This document shows, piece after piece, positions 26,429 to 35,300 of a stretch of 64,000 nt of DNA (position 1 is the stretch's first letter; each line of letters begins with the position of its first letter). Source of the stretch: Monosiga brevicollis MX1 (lineage: Eukaryota > Opisthokonta > Choanoflagellata > Craspedida > Salpingoecidae); assembly GCF_000002865.3 (NCBI RefSeq), contig NW_001865042.1:1098207-1162206 (forward strand). Reading direction: 5' to 3'. Under the pieces are notes generated by a model. It ran no database searches. It saw only the letters and a program-made list of their open reading frames with translations, and was not told the origin of the DNA. A program made the translations under genes and the position numbers.

Positions 26429-28303
26429 ATGCCGATCTCTGCTCCGCCCTGCATTCACAGGGTCTTGACACCAAGCATCATGCGGCGGCGCACGACAGAA
26501 CGGCTGATCTATGTGGTCATCGCCCTGGCCTTTGGCGGCTACCTGCTCTACCCGCGCCTCGTGGGCACCCCGTCGAGTGATGCCCCCCTTTCGGGTGACC
26601 ATGGCGCAGCGGGCAACGTCGAACGCCGCGACGCAGCACAACCAGCCAAAGCCAAATCGAAGGGTGTGCAGCCGCAAGTGCCTCACCCCATCATCGTGCA
26701 GAGCCACGAGAGCACGCGCGGTGAAGTAACAGAAGATCGCATGCATGGTGATATGATTGGTATGATCAACCCACGCAAACCCGGTTTCGAGTTGCGCCCC
26801 TATGTGTCGTTGTCGGAGGAAACCCTTGAGATGAAACGCGAGGCCCACACCCAGCACTGCTTTAACCTCAAGCGCAGTGACTCCCTGCCCTTGGACCGCC
26901 CCGTGCCTGATCATCGAGACAAGCGCTGCAAGGAGATTGAGTATCCCCACAACCTTCCGACCACCAGCGTCATCTTTGTGTTCTACAACGAGCCCCTTTC
27001 CCCGCTTTACCGCAGCATCCATGGCGTGCTGGATCGTACCCCGGAGCACCTTCTTCATGAGATTATCCTTGTAGATGACGGCTCTGATGCCGATTATCTC
27101 AAGAAGGACTTTGAGGATTACATCAAGCTCCTGCCCAAGACCAAGCTCGTGCGCAAGAGCGAGCGCTCGGGCCTCATGGACGCCCGCAGTTATGGCGCTG
27201 AAGTTGCTACGGGCGATACCATCACCTTCCTTGATGCTCATATTGAGGTCAGCAAAGGCTGGCTTGAGCCCATGATGGCCCGCATCAACGAGGACCGGAA
27301 GCACGTCGTCATGCCCATCATTGACTCGATCGACCCTGATTCGTTCAACTACATGCGCGGTGGCCTGGACATTCTTGGCTTCTCCTGGGGTATGGGACAA
27401 AAGTCGATTGGCTCGCGCCGACGCACCCGCGTCGAACCCATGCCATCCCCTATCATGGCGGGTGGCCTTTTTTCCATGGACCGAAAGTACTTTTTCGACT
27501 TGGGTGGCTACGATCCCGGCATGAAGCTGTATGGTGGCGAGGAGCTGGAAATTAGCTTTCGCATTTGGCAGTGCGGTGGCACCCTGGAATGCATTCCATG
27601 CTCACGCGTGGGCCACGTCTTTCGCACCGGCGCTTACTGGAAAGGTCAAGTCTACACCGTTCCTGGGCACGTCATTGTCAAGAACAAGCTGCGTGCTGCT
27701 GAAGTCTGGATGGACGAATACAAGGAGGTGGTTCAGCGCGTCATGCCACCGCTCCCCCGCGGCATGGACCTGGGCGATCTCTCTGCCATGCAGGAGATTC
27801 GTCGCAAGTTTCAATGCAAGCCGTTCAAGTGGTTCCTCAAAAATGTCTATCCTGAAATGTTTGTCCCCAATGATGAGGAATCGATCGAAGCCAGCGGCGA
27901 GATTAGGAACCCACAGACCAACGCATGCTTTGACACTCTCGGTGCCTCTCACCAAGGCGCTAAGATTGGCGTGTACCCCTGCCACCACTCGCATGGCACC
28001 CAAGAGTTTGTCCTCTCCAAGGCTGGCGATGTTCGTGTGGCGGCGATGGACTTTGACAATTGCCTGGACCGAGGCAACGGGGACGGCAGCGTTGGAATCT
28101 GGCCGTGCCACCAGACCGGCGGCAACCAAGCTTGGAAGTGGGATCGGACCACGGGTCTCTTTGGCGACGCCACTGGCGATTTTTGCGTCGAGGTGCGCCG
28201 CGAGCAGACGGCCAACTCGCCCTTTGCGCTCCACCTGGCCAAGTGCGACCCCAAGGATCCCATGCAGCAGTGGCATGTGGGTCAACCCAAGTCTGACAAT
28301 TAG
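26429..28303 (+). CDS. Polypeptide N-acetylgalactosaminyltransferase (GALNT), single exon
   Basis: This Golgi type II enzyme starts mucin-type O-glycosylation by transferring GalNAc from UDP-GalNAc to Ser/Thr. One uninterrupted frame encodes 624 residues. The first ATG is 26429; the ATG at 26480 gives a shorter, more typical cytoplasmic tail (MRRRTTERL) before the membrane helix IYVVIALAFGGYLLY, so either start is possible. A GT-A/GT2 catalytic domain follows: TSVIFVFYNEPLSPLYRSIH, EIILVDDGSDADY, the metal-binding DxH in TFLDAHIEVSKGWLEP, and the Gal/GalNAc-T motif GGLFSMDRKYFFDLGGYDPG...YGGEELEISFRIWQCGG. A ricin-type lectin domain closes the protein (about residues 490-624; NACFDTLGAS, CLDRGNGDGSVGIWPC, NQAWKW). 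Length and order equal animal GALNTs. Lack of introns is unusual here. A long antisense open frame over its 5' half is a coding shadow. Confidence 0.93.
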   Translation: MPISAPPCIHRVLTPSIMRRRTTERLIYVVIALAFGGYLLYPRLVGTPSSDAPLSGDHGAAGNVERRDAAQPAKAKSKGVQPQVPHPIIVQSHESTRGEVTEDRMHGDMIGMINPRKPGFELRPYVSLSEETLEMKREAHTQHCFNLKRSDSLPLDRPVPDHRDKRCKEIEYPHNLPTTSVIFVFYNEPLSPLYRSIHGVLDRTPEHLLHEIILVDDGSDADYLKKDFEDYIKLLPKTKLVRKSERSGLMDARSYGAEVATGDTITFLDAHIEVSKGWLEPMMARINEDRKHVVMPIIDSIDPDSFNYMRGGLDILGFSWGMGQKSIGSRRRTRVEPMPSPIMAGGLFSMDRKYFFDLGGYDPGMKLYGGEELEISFRIWQCGGTLECIPCSRVGHVFRTGAYWKGQVYTVPGHVIVKNKLRAAEVWMDEYKEVVQRVMPPLPRGMDLGDLSAMQEIRRKFQCKPFKWFLKNVYPEMFVPNDEESIEASGEIRNPQTNACFDTLGASHQGAKIGVYPCHHSHGTQEFVLSKAGDVRVAAMDFDNCLDRGNGDGSVGIWPCHQTGGNQAWKWDRTTGLFGDATGDFCVEVRREQTANSPFALHLAKCDPKDPMQQWHVGQPKSDN

Positions 28304-28873
28304 AACCCAGCCTGTTGGAGCATGATAGATCAGAATTCTACCCAAAGTCGGAAGAGTCGGCTTTTTGATGTGTGCACATGCCCAATGTTCGCTTGGCGTC
28401 CTTTGACTCGGGAGAGACTGCTGTCTTTTGAACGTTTGGGGCACCCTCAACGTCCATGCAGCGGCAAAGCTTGCTCATCGGTAGGCTCCTCTCGGCAAGT
28501 GTGTCTGCTCCATAGTGCACGCCCCAAGATTCGACCGTTCAGTTCATGTCTGGCTTGGTTGGTTTTTTTTTGTATTTGTTTGTTGGTATTCCAGTTGTCG
28601 CCTTGAAACATTTTATTTCAGCATGAAATTGAAAACAATGACATGCGTCCTTCGTTTTTGGCGGGTTTGATCAAAGCAGAGGCTCACTTCCCCTATCCCC
28701 CTTGAGCGTGTGGGCTGAAGACCAGTCTTGCCTCTCACTGGGGTGATCAACATTTGGCAACTGTATGACTGTAGGTCGTGCATTTGAAAGTTAATTAGTA
28801 GTCACACAAGCGAAAATGACAGCCTCAAACGGATCCCAGCTCAGCGTCCCTAGCACCGTAGCCCCGCTTGATT
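28304..28873. other. convergent interval, GALNT / makorin
   Basis: This tail-to-tail interval of 570 bp holds presumed 3' UTRs. A T-rich stretch lies at 28560-28620. I see no coding exon, RNA gene or long repeat. Confidence 0.5.
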
Positions 28874-29875
28874 CTACTCAGGCTTGGAAGCGTCATACAA
28901 AGGTTGCTCTGCGGAAGCGGGCGGAGCTTGTGCTGCAGCCGAGGCTTCTTCGCGAACTGCGAAAAAGTCCCAGAGGTTGGTTGCCTAAATTGCAATGGAT
29001 CGAAATGACTCATTTAAGCCTACCAATGCAAAAGCCAAGTCCGCGCTATCGTAAAACACAAAAACTAAACAGACCTGAGCACGTCGTGCCTCGCCGTCGG
29101 CGTTTTCTTGATAGCGCGGTTTTGGAATAAATGCTGCCGTCCCATCCTGCCAAGCAATCACGAAAAGTCAAAGGCATCCATCACCTCAACAGCAAAACCA
29201 AGAAAAACAGTGGGAAAAACAAGAAAAAAAGGTCGAAAAATGACTCCGAAAATAGAAATCGCGATGATTCACACAAAGCAAGAGCCATGTCGCAACCGCA
29301 TTGGCAGACAGGACTGGATCAGCGAAGCTGACCAAGCGAGACGAACCCGATAGCGGTGGCGGTAGAAGCAAGAGTTGCCAAAGGGGCACGAGCCAGCGCC
29401 CATCTGGAAGTGCATGCAGTCAATAGCCGACATTTTGCTCCTGCAAGTTTTGAAGAATTAGAGGGATCCATATGGGCGTGAATGGTGTAAGTGCATGCGC
29501 ACAGAGAGCGCAGTGCAAAAGCGGGTTCAAAGCATCATGTTTCCTAGAGGCTGCGACCTACTTGTATCCGGCGATGACAGCTGCTTTTTCCTCTGGTGAA
29601 AAGACCCACACACTATGAAAGAAGCAGGTTCAACACGTGACACTGTCGCCATGCAGCTGAGTGGTCAACGTGGTCATCGTGTCGTACCTGGAGGGGACGA
29701 CAAAATAGGAGATAGTTCGACAAATGGGGCAGGAGCGGACAGCGCTCCCCTGTTCGTGCTTGGCACGCCATTCACGCAGGCATTGAAGGCAAAAGGCGTG
29801 GTCGCAGTTTGGCAAAATCCCAAACCTGCACATGCGACGAAGAAAAAGCGGTGTGAGCATCGGGGCGAAGCGCGC

Positions 29876-29946
<71 letters not shown>

Positions 29947-31455
29947 GAGGCAGGTCTGCGGTGGTACACGTAGAGCATGTGGTCAGCATACCGCCTCTGT
30001 GAGGCCGTGGGCTTTTCCAAGACTGGTTCCATGCAGATGCAGCAGTCAATCGCCTTGCTCCGCTCCTCTACGTCTTGTTGCTGCAAGTACAAAGGCCGCC
30101 GTTCATGAGGTCGAACAAGGCAGACTGCAAAGAGATGGTGCGTGTGAAGTAGAGCTGCAGCTGTTCGAGTGATGCAGCAGGGCCTACCTCATGCTCGCGG
30201 GCCAGCTGTTCGTAACAGGCATTGGTTTGAGCATCGTGTTCTTCAGGTGCGTAAGGATGCAGATGTGCGCGACCACAAGCGGGGCAGACGAGTCCATGCA
30301 AATGAATACAATCGTCATCCGGGCATATGCCAAGGGCCATGGCCATGGGGCAAAGGGGCGTATTCTAAATGCCAAAGCAACAAAGTGGGGTCAGCTCGAG
30401 CGGGTTACACATGCCTTCAGATGTGTAAATCGAAAAGGCACGAGTTTGTCGATGCAAGCTGGCCAAGAGATGCCAAACCTCATTGTCTTCTTCGTCATCC
30501 GGGCTGCCGCTGCTTTGAGCGGGTTGAGAGCCACGCGCAGCGTGTGCAAAGGACACTGCCACAAACATGGGTTAGCGAAAAAGATGACAGCGGACCACAT
30601 ACATGGATGGACACAGCTTCGAAAAAACCCACCGGCGGTAGCAGGGTGGGTGGCTGGTACGAATTCTGGGGCAGCTAGCCATTTCTCGTGAAGTTTTGTC
30701 TCGTATGCCTCCTTTTTCGAGGGCAAGATGATTCGCTGAGGGTTATGGAAGACATGCGAATGCACAAGGAGAAGTGAGCATGCTTCCGACAAACAAGAAA
30801 GCACGGGCCACCAGTGTTGCTCCGGCTGACCTTGACTTGGGGTCGGCTCTCTGGTGGCTTGTTGGCTGTTGTGGAACTGAGCGGTTGTGAATGTGGGCTG
30901 TGACATTCATAGAGAATCGAAAAAAAAAAAAATCAGTCTTCAAGGCTGCCAAACCCGAGCGGTTTGAAGGGCGGGCTTGGCCCGTACCGATTGGCGACCT
31001 GTGCAACTGCCGCTGCAGCTGGTCGCTGCAGAAGCGCTACTTTGGGCCGGGCGGGCTGAGCCGTCGTGCGCTGGGGTTTGACATGATCGTAGCGACACTT
31101 GTCGCCATAGGAGCAATGTCCCTGCGGGGGGGCAAGCACCAGGCGGAATGTCATTCATTCTGGAGGGGGAGCAATTCTAGTCTTGAGCCAGCAGGTGCAC
31201 GTGTGTGAACCGGCCTTGGTTCAGGTCGAAGGGACGAGTAACGGACCTGGAGATAGTACTTGCAAACGCTCACGGCATTTCGGGACTTCTTGTCATGGGA
31301 AAATTCGCAATCACTGCCGAATCGACATTGGCTGCACGCACGGGCGACGAATGAACGTCAGCATGCGAGCCAGCGCCCAAGCAAGCAGCGCGATGAGGTT
31401 CGAGATCTGACCCTTGCTGGAAGTACCGGCACGGCACATCCTTCTTGCTGCTCAT
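28874..31455 (-). CDS. MKRN: Makorin, CCCH zinc-finger RING E3 ubiquitin ligase
   Basis: Makorins are RNA-binding E3 ligases with CCCH fingers around a RING. The ATG (complement of 31453-31455) opens [15 protein letters not shown]; the next exon completes finger 1 ([12 protein letters not shown]). Finger 2 is VCKYYLQ + [13 protein letters not shown] (about 31105-31260). After a low-complexity linker come finger 3 and the makorin Cys-His motif ([20 protein letters not shown], then [14 protein letters not shown], about 30240-30360). The RING is split across two exons: [18 protein letters not shown] (about 29990-30055) and [20 protein letters not shown] ... [15 protein letters not shown] (about 29690-29825). 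Then [17 protein letters not shown], finger 4 ([21 protein letters not shown], about 29353-29420) and a final exon ([11 protein letters not shown]) ending at TAG 28874-28876. The order equals animal MKRN1-3. The RING intron contains a CG/TG alternating tract. It diverges from EIF6. Confidence 0.93.
29870..29942. repeat. (CG)n(TG)n alternating purine-pyrimidine tract in a makorin intron
   Basis: Ten CG dinucleotides pass directly into about 26 TG dinucleotides, 73 bp of strict purine-pyrimidine alternation, a Z-DNA-prone sequence. It lies in the intron that splits the RING-finger coding sequence of makorin. Confidence 0.95.
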
Positions 31456-31710
31456 ATCGGTGGTTCTTGGTCTGTGATGTGGGAAATGTCAACCTCAGCC
31501 AACAGAGGAGGCGGGAGTAGCTGAGCGATGAGCGGCCAGGGAGCGCGAGTGCTCCCGTCAAGGCCTTGGGGAGTTTTGTTGAAATTGTCTGACAATGGCA
31601 TAACCGGTTGGCGGCTGTTTGCATAACGAGCAAAATTAGACGTAGTTCATCAGCTTAATTTAGATGATGACATCAACCCACGTTGCAATGAGAGAGAAAA
31701 GAGAGAGAGA

Positions 31711-31797
<87 letters not shown>

Positions 31798-32212
31798 CAT
31801 TGGTAGAGAAGACATAAAGAGAGAGCGAGAGAGAGAGAGAGAGCGTGTGTGTGTGTGTGACTGCAAGGCATAAAGAAAACGCACGCGGTCAGACTGTGCT
31901 GCTGTGCGCGGTCATTTGTTTTTCGGTTTCGGACGTCGCCTCTTGTGTTTCTGGTTGGCGTTGTTGCTCCGCGCGCATTCGTGCCAGCACCTTTTGGTTC
32001 TTGACTTGGCAAAGCGACAGACGGTCGTCGTAGTACATACCCGTGGGGTTTCAGGCGTGGTGAGTGTGTGGGGGTACGAGCGACCACACGTCAAGTTGGA
32101 CTACCCCGGGCCGCGTGTACGCACCTCATTCTTGTCGCACTTTTCTGACCAGCTGTTCTTGACGTTGGCTTTTGCCTGCATAGTTTTGGTGCTTGCTCCT
32201 CGACCAGGAATC
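31456..32212. promoter_or_regulatory. divergent promoter, makorin / EIF6
   Basis: This is a 757-bp head-to-head interval. A large imperfect (GA)n tract (31690-31845) with A and GAAG interruptions is followed by a short (GT)n (31844-31860). The remaining 350 bp before the EIF6 ATG is mixed sequence, presumably promoter and 5' UTR. Confidence 0.6.
31690..31860. repeat. imperfect (GA)n with terminal (GT)n
   Basis: Purines lie on the + strand, with interruptions gaaaa, gaag and an island at about 31798-31818. The tract ends in gtgtgtgtgtgtg. Confidence 0.95.
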
Positions 32213-33352
32213 ATGGCTGTCCGTGCTCAATTCGAGGGCAGCAACGAGATTGGTGTCTTTGCCAAGCTCACCAACTCGTACTGCCTCACTGCGCTCGGCG
32301 GTTCCGAGAACTTTTACAGGTTCGTGGCTGGGTCGTGGGCATGCATCTGAACTGAAGTTGACGGGGTGTCGTTTCTTTGTCGCTCATGTATGCGCACTAC
32401 TTTTGCCCATGATCTGCACAGCATTTTCGAGAGCGAGGTCGGCGAGGTTGTGCCCGTCATTCACTGCACCGTGGCCGGAACTCGCGTTATCGGCCGCCTG
32501 ACGGCGGGCAATCGTCACGGCCTTTTGCTGCCCAACACCACCACCGACCAAGAGATGCAGCACATCCGCAATGCCCTTCCCGATGCAGTCAAGGTTGGCG
32601 TGGGCCTCGTTCGACTGCCCCGTTGCCTATCTTGTCCCCTTCTCCCATCGCTCGAGGATGTGCCATTGAGGATGTGCCATTGAGGATGTGCCATTGCCAG
32701 CCTTGATAACATGAAACGGTGCTGCCTGCTTTGCGACTTGAATGTGCAGGTCCAGCGCGTGGAGGAGCGTCTGTCGGCTCTGGGCAATGTGATTGCCTGT
32801 AACGATCACGTGGCCCTGGTGCACCCTGATCTGGATCGTGAAACGGAGGAGATTATCATGGACACACTCAACGTTGAGGTGTTCCGTCAAACCGTGGCAA
32901 ACCATGTTCTTGTCGGCAGCTACTGCGCTCTCTCCAACAATGGCGGTCTGGTGAGTCTGGTTACGGATGGGTTTCGTTTCTTCTTTTCGGTTGATCATAG
33001 ATGCGACGTTCGACCTGGCGGTGCGTGTGTGCGTACATTGAATGCTTCCGACTCAAACCCTTGTTGGTTCCTTTGCTTCCATCTCCCTTACCAGGTTCAC
33101 CCTCACACTTCTATTCAAGACCAAGATGAGCTGTCCTCTCTGCTCCAGATTCCGCTTGTTGCCGGTACCGTCAACTATGGTAGTGATGTTGTGGGTGGCG
33201 GCATGGTCGTGAACGACTGGGCCGCTTTCTGCGGCCTGGATACCACCAGCACTGAGATCTCGGTCATTGAGAGCATATTCAAGCTGCAGGACCGCAAGCC
33301 CATGTCCATCATGGAGGAGATGCGCGACCCTCTTCTTGACTACATGGCTTAA
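32213..33352 (+). CDS. EIF6: Eukaryotic translation initiation factor 6
   Basis: eIF6 is the pentein-fold anti-association factor that binds pre-60S subunits in nucleolus and cytoplasm. The ATG at 32213 opens [20 protein letters not shown], nearly identical to animal eIF6. Four exons: exon 1 ends near 32319 (GGSENFY); exon 2 begins near 32422 ([40 protein letters not shown]); exon 3 (about 32750-32949) has [20 protein letters not shown] and [20 protein letters not shown]; exon 4 starts after 33094 ([40 protein letters not shown]). The C-terminus is short and ends DPLLDYMA. The expected length of about 245 residues is met. The stop is TAA at 33350-33352. A 14-bp triple repeat lies in intron 2. 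Confidence 0.97.
32655..32696. repeat. 14-bp x 3 tandem repeat in EIF6 intron 2
   Basis: Three perfect tandem copies of gaggatgtgccatt lie within the second intron of EIF6. Confidence 0.9.
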
Positions 33353-34228
33353 GTTGTTTTGACGTTTTGTTTCCCTCTCCTTGTCATTCTGTTCCAGTGT
33401 TTTCTATCCTTGGTGTAGGTTTTGTGCGTGTGGGTGAGTGGTTTCTGCTCCTTCCTCGAGTGATTTCCCCCGTTTCGGGGGTTGTGGGCTCAACGGCGTC
33501 CTGGAGCTTGCGATGCCTGTCTGTGTGAGCATATTCATGAAGCAACAATCCACCTTGAAGAATGAGTCGAAGGGCATCCATGTGTGCTTCATATTATGTT
33601 GATAATCATAAAACATGCCCCAGCTCTATATTTCAACGTGTTGTTGTGGAGTGGCAACTTGGCCGCCTATTCAGGCGGCCTCCGTCTTACAGCCAACCAT
33701 GACCAAGAATCAATCGGGGAGAGAGAGAGAGGAGAGAGAGAGAGGAGAGAGAGAGAGGAGAGAGAGAGAGGAGAGAGAGAGGAAGGAATATAGGGATGGC
33801 GGAAGAGAGACAGCGTTGTTGAAGAACAAGGACCACGGCGGTCATGGGGTTATCAAGGCCAGGAAATGGGCACAATTGGTCGTCCCTGGCTATCGTGTGT
33901 GCGTGTCGGAATAAAACCCATAGCTCCCTTGGGATCACGCTGTTGCGGCTGATCAATCTGTGGCAATGGGGAAGACAAGAGGAATGCATGAGGGAGACGG
34001 TGTTGGTTGATGTACAGCAATGTAGGGGCACCTACCTTGCTTCGCTTAGCAGCTTGTGGTGTTCTTGGTGGACCAGCCAACACACTCTCGCTCAGCGAGA
34101 GTTGACTGAGGTTTTCCGAAGCATCGCTGCAACCCAGACCATTTCGATGAGACACCGATTTGGGCGATGGAGACGGTCATCAACTACCTTCCAAAACATC
34201 AAGTGGGTGGCCAGGTAAAGCGGCGCAC
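33353..34228. other. interval after EIF6 with hairpin and (GA)n
   Basis: This holds the EIF6 3' flank and probably the 3' part of a minus-strand gene. A perfect 6-bp stem with a TTT loop (cccccg-ttt-cggggg) lies at 33467-33481. A (GA)n tract is at 33719-33785. A Ser-rich minus-strand segment with PPRTPQAAKRSK near 34035-34150 ends at a good donor and might be an exon, but I cannot prove it. Confidence 0.4.
33719..33785. repeat. (GA)n microsatellite
   Basis: About 65 bp of GAGAGAGAGGA-type purine repeat runs on the + strand. It is the one sizeable dinucleotide tract outside an evident promoter or intron. Confidence 0.95.
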
Positions 34229-34895
34229 TTACGCCAGACGCTTGCCAGGCTTTTTACGCGTTCGGCGTCGCGGGGCACGTTGCGGACGCGGTGCAAGATG
34301 AGTTTGGAAAAGGTCCAGCGCCCGAGCCTTGGTGGTGGCGTCGCGCCCTGGATCACCGCTCACGCGAGCCCACTCTCCCAGATCACAGCCGCGCGTGGCC
34401 AAGAGCTCCAACAAGTGCTCCAATGGCAGGGCATGGGCATTCAGCAACAGCATCGGATCCGCCTCTAGCCCCTCCTCTCGCCCCGCCACCTGCCCCCCGT
34501 GCTCCAAGGCGTCATCACCCTCATCAGCCTCCACTTCCATCCCACCTCCTCCCCGCCACTTTTTTTTTCCACCAAAAAGTCTGACATCACAGCGCGGAAG
34601 AGCTCCACCCCACACACGCATGTGCACGATTAAGGTTGTAAAGCGTTGATAAGCCACACCCCGCGATACGTAGCCCTTGCTTGTCAGCAAAAACGTATCG
34701 CGGGCGAGTCCAGTTGAAAAGTGTAACCTGTGCTACACTGACGGTCAAGGCTGGTTGAGGTTGAGGGTGTGGCCAAGTTACGCGGTCACTGGTTCAATTT
34801 GATCGCGTGAGTGTGGTGGTGGATCACTCCCTTGTCCAGGTACGATATACTGGCGGAAGTGGGTGCAAACGGCAGCGCCATTCGCGTCGCTATTC
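34229..34895 (-). CDS. hypothetical protein, exon structure uncertain (weak Mediator MED18 resemblance)
   Basis: I do not firmly recognise this locus. On the minus strand a frame runs from an acceptor near 34730 (cacag|GTTACAC) to a stop at 34229-34231. It begins LHFSTGLARDTFLLTSKGYV, continues SRGVAYQRFTTLIVHMRVWG, and includes a helical stretch (MLLLNAHALPLEHLLELLA) and a basic C-terminus (RRTRKKPGKRLA). The pattern small-K-G-aromatic-x-x-R-G followed by alternating hydrophobics resembles the RNA polymerase-facing strand pair of MED18 (FVAKGHLFRKG in human), but this is slight. A candidate upstream exon ends at a donor near 34841 (MALPFAPTSASI). The start codon is not determined and further exons may extend toward 35170. 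The left limit is firm, the right limit is a guess. Confidence 0.3.
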
Positions 34896-35300
34896 CCGAT
34901 GTGTCATCGCTGTGAGGGGATGGGAGGGGTGGGCAAGAGGTGGAAGGAAAAAACATCTCGGACAGGGGCCATGATTTCCTTTTTGGATCGGGTTGAAGGC
35001 GTACAGCGGACTCGCCGCCGTCTTGCTCTGCTTGAGGAAGAGGATTGCACAGGAAGGGTTGAGCACTGTCGTAACTTGTAGCGGACCACGACACGCGCAG
35101 GGTGGTCATGGCGAGCGAGGGTGCCAAAGACGGCATGTGTTGGCAGGGCAAAGCGGGGGTGTCGCAATCTTCTCATAAGCGCTTGAAACTTCTCATGAGC
35201 CGTGCACGGGGGGAGAGCTTGCTGTCTGCCACTTTGGCGTGTCGTCTTTTCTCATCGACCATTTTTTGGAATCTCTCGTTCTTTCCTCTGACTCTCCGCA

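Noticed and set aside
26177-27400. 407-residue open frame antisense to the GALNT gene
   Set aside because: It mirrors the codon pattern of GALNT, has no recognisable domain, and runs into the (CA)n repeat; the sense frame carries all family motifs.
27602-28450. 282-residue antisense open frame over the GALNT lectin domain
   Set aside because: It is a coding shadow of a GC-rich gene with no motif of its own.
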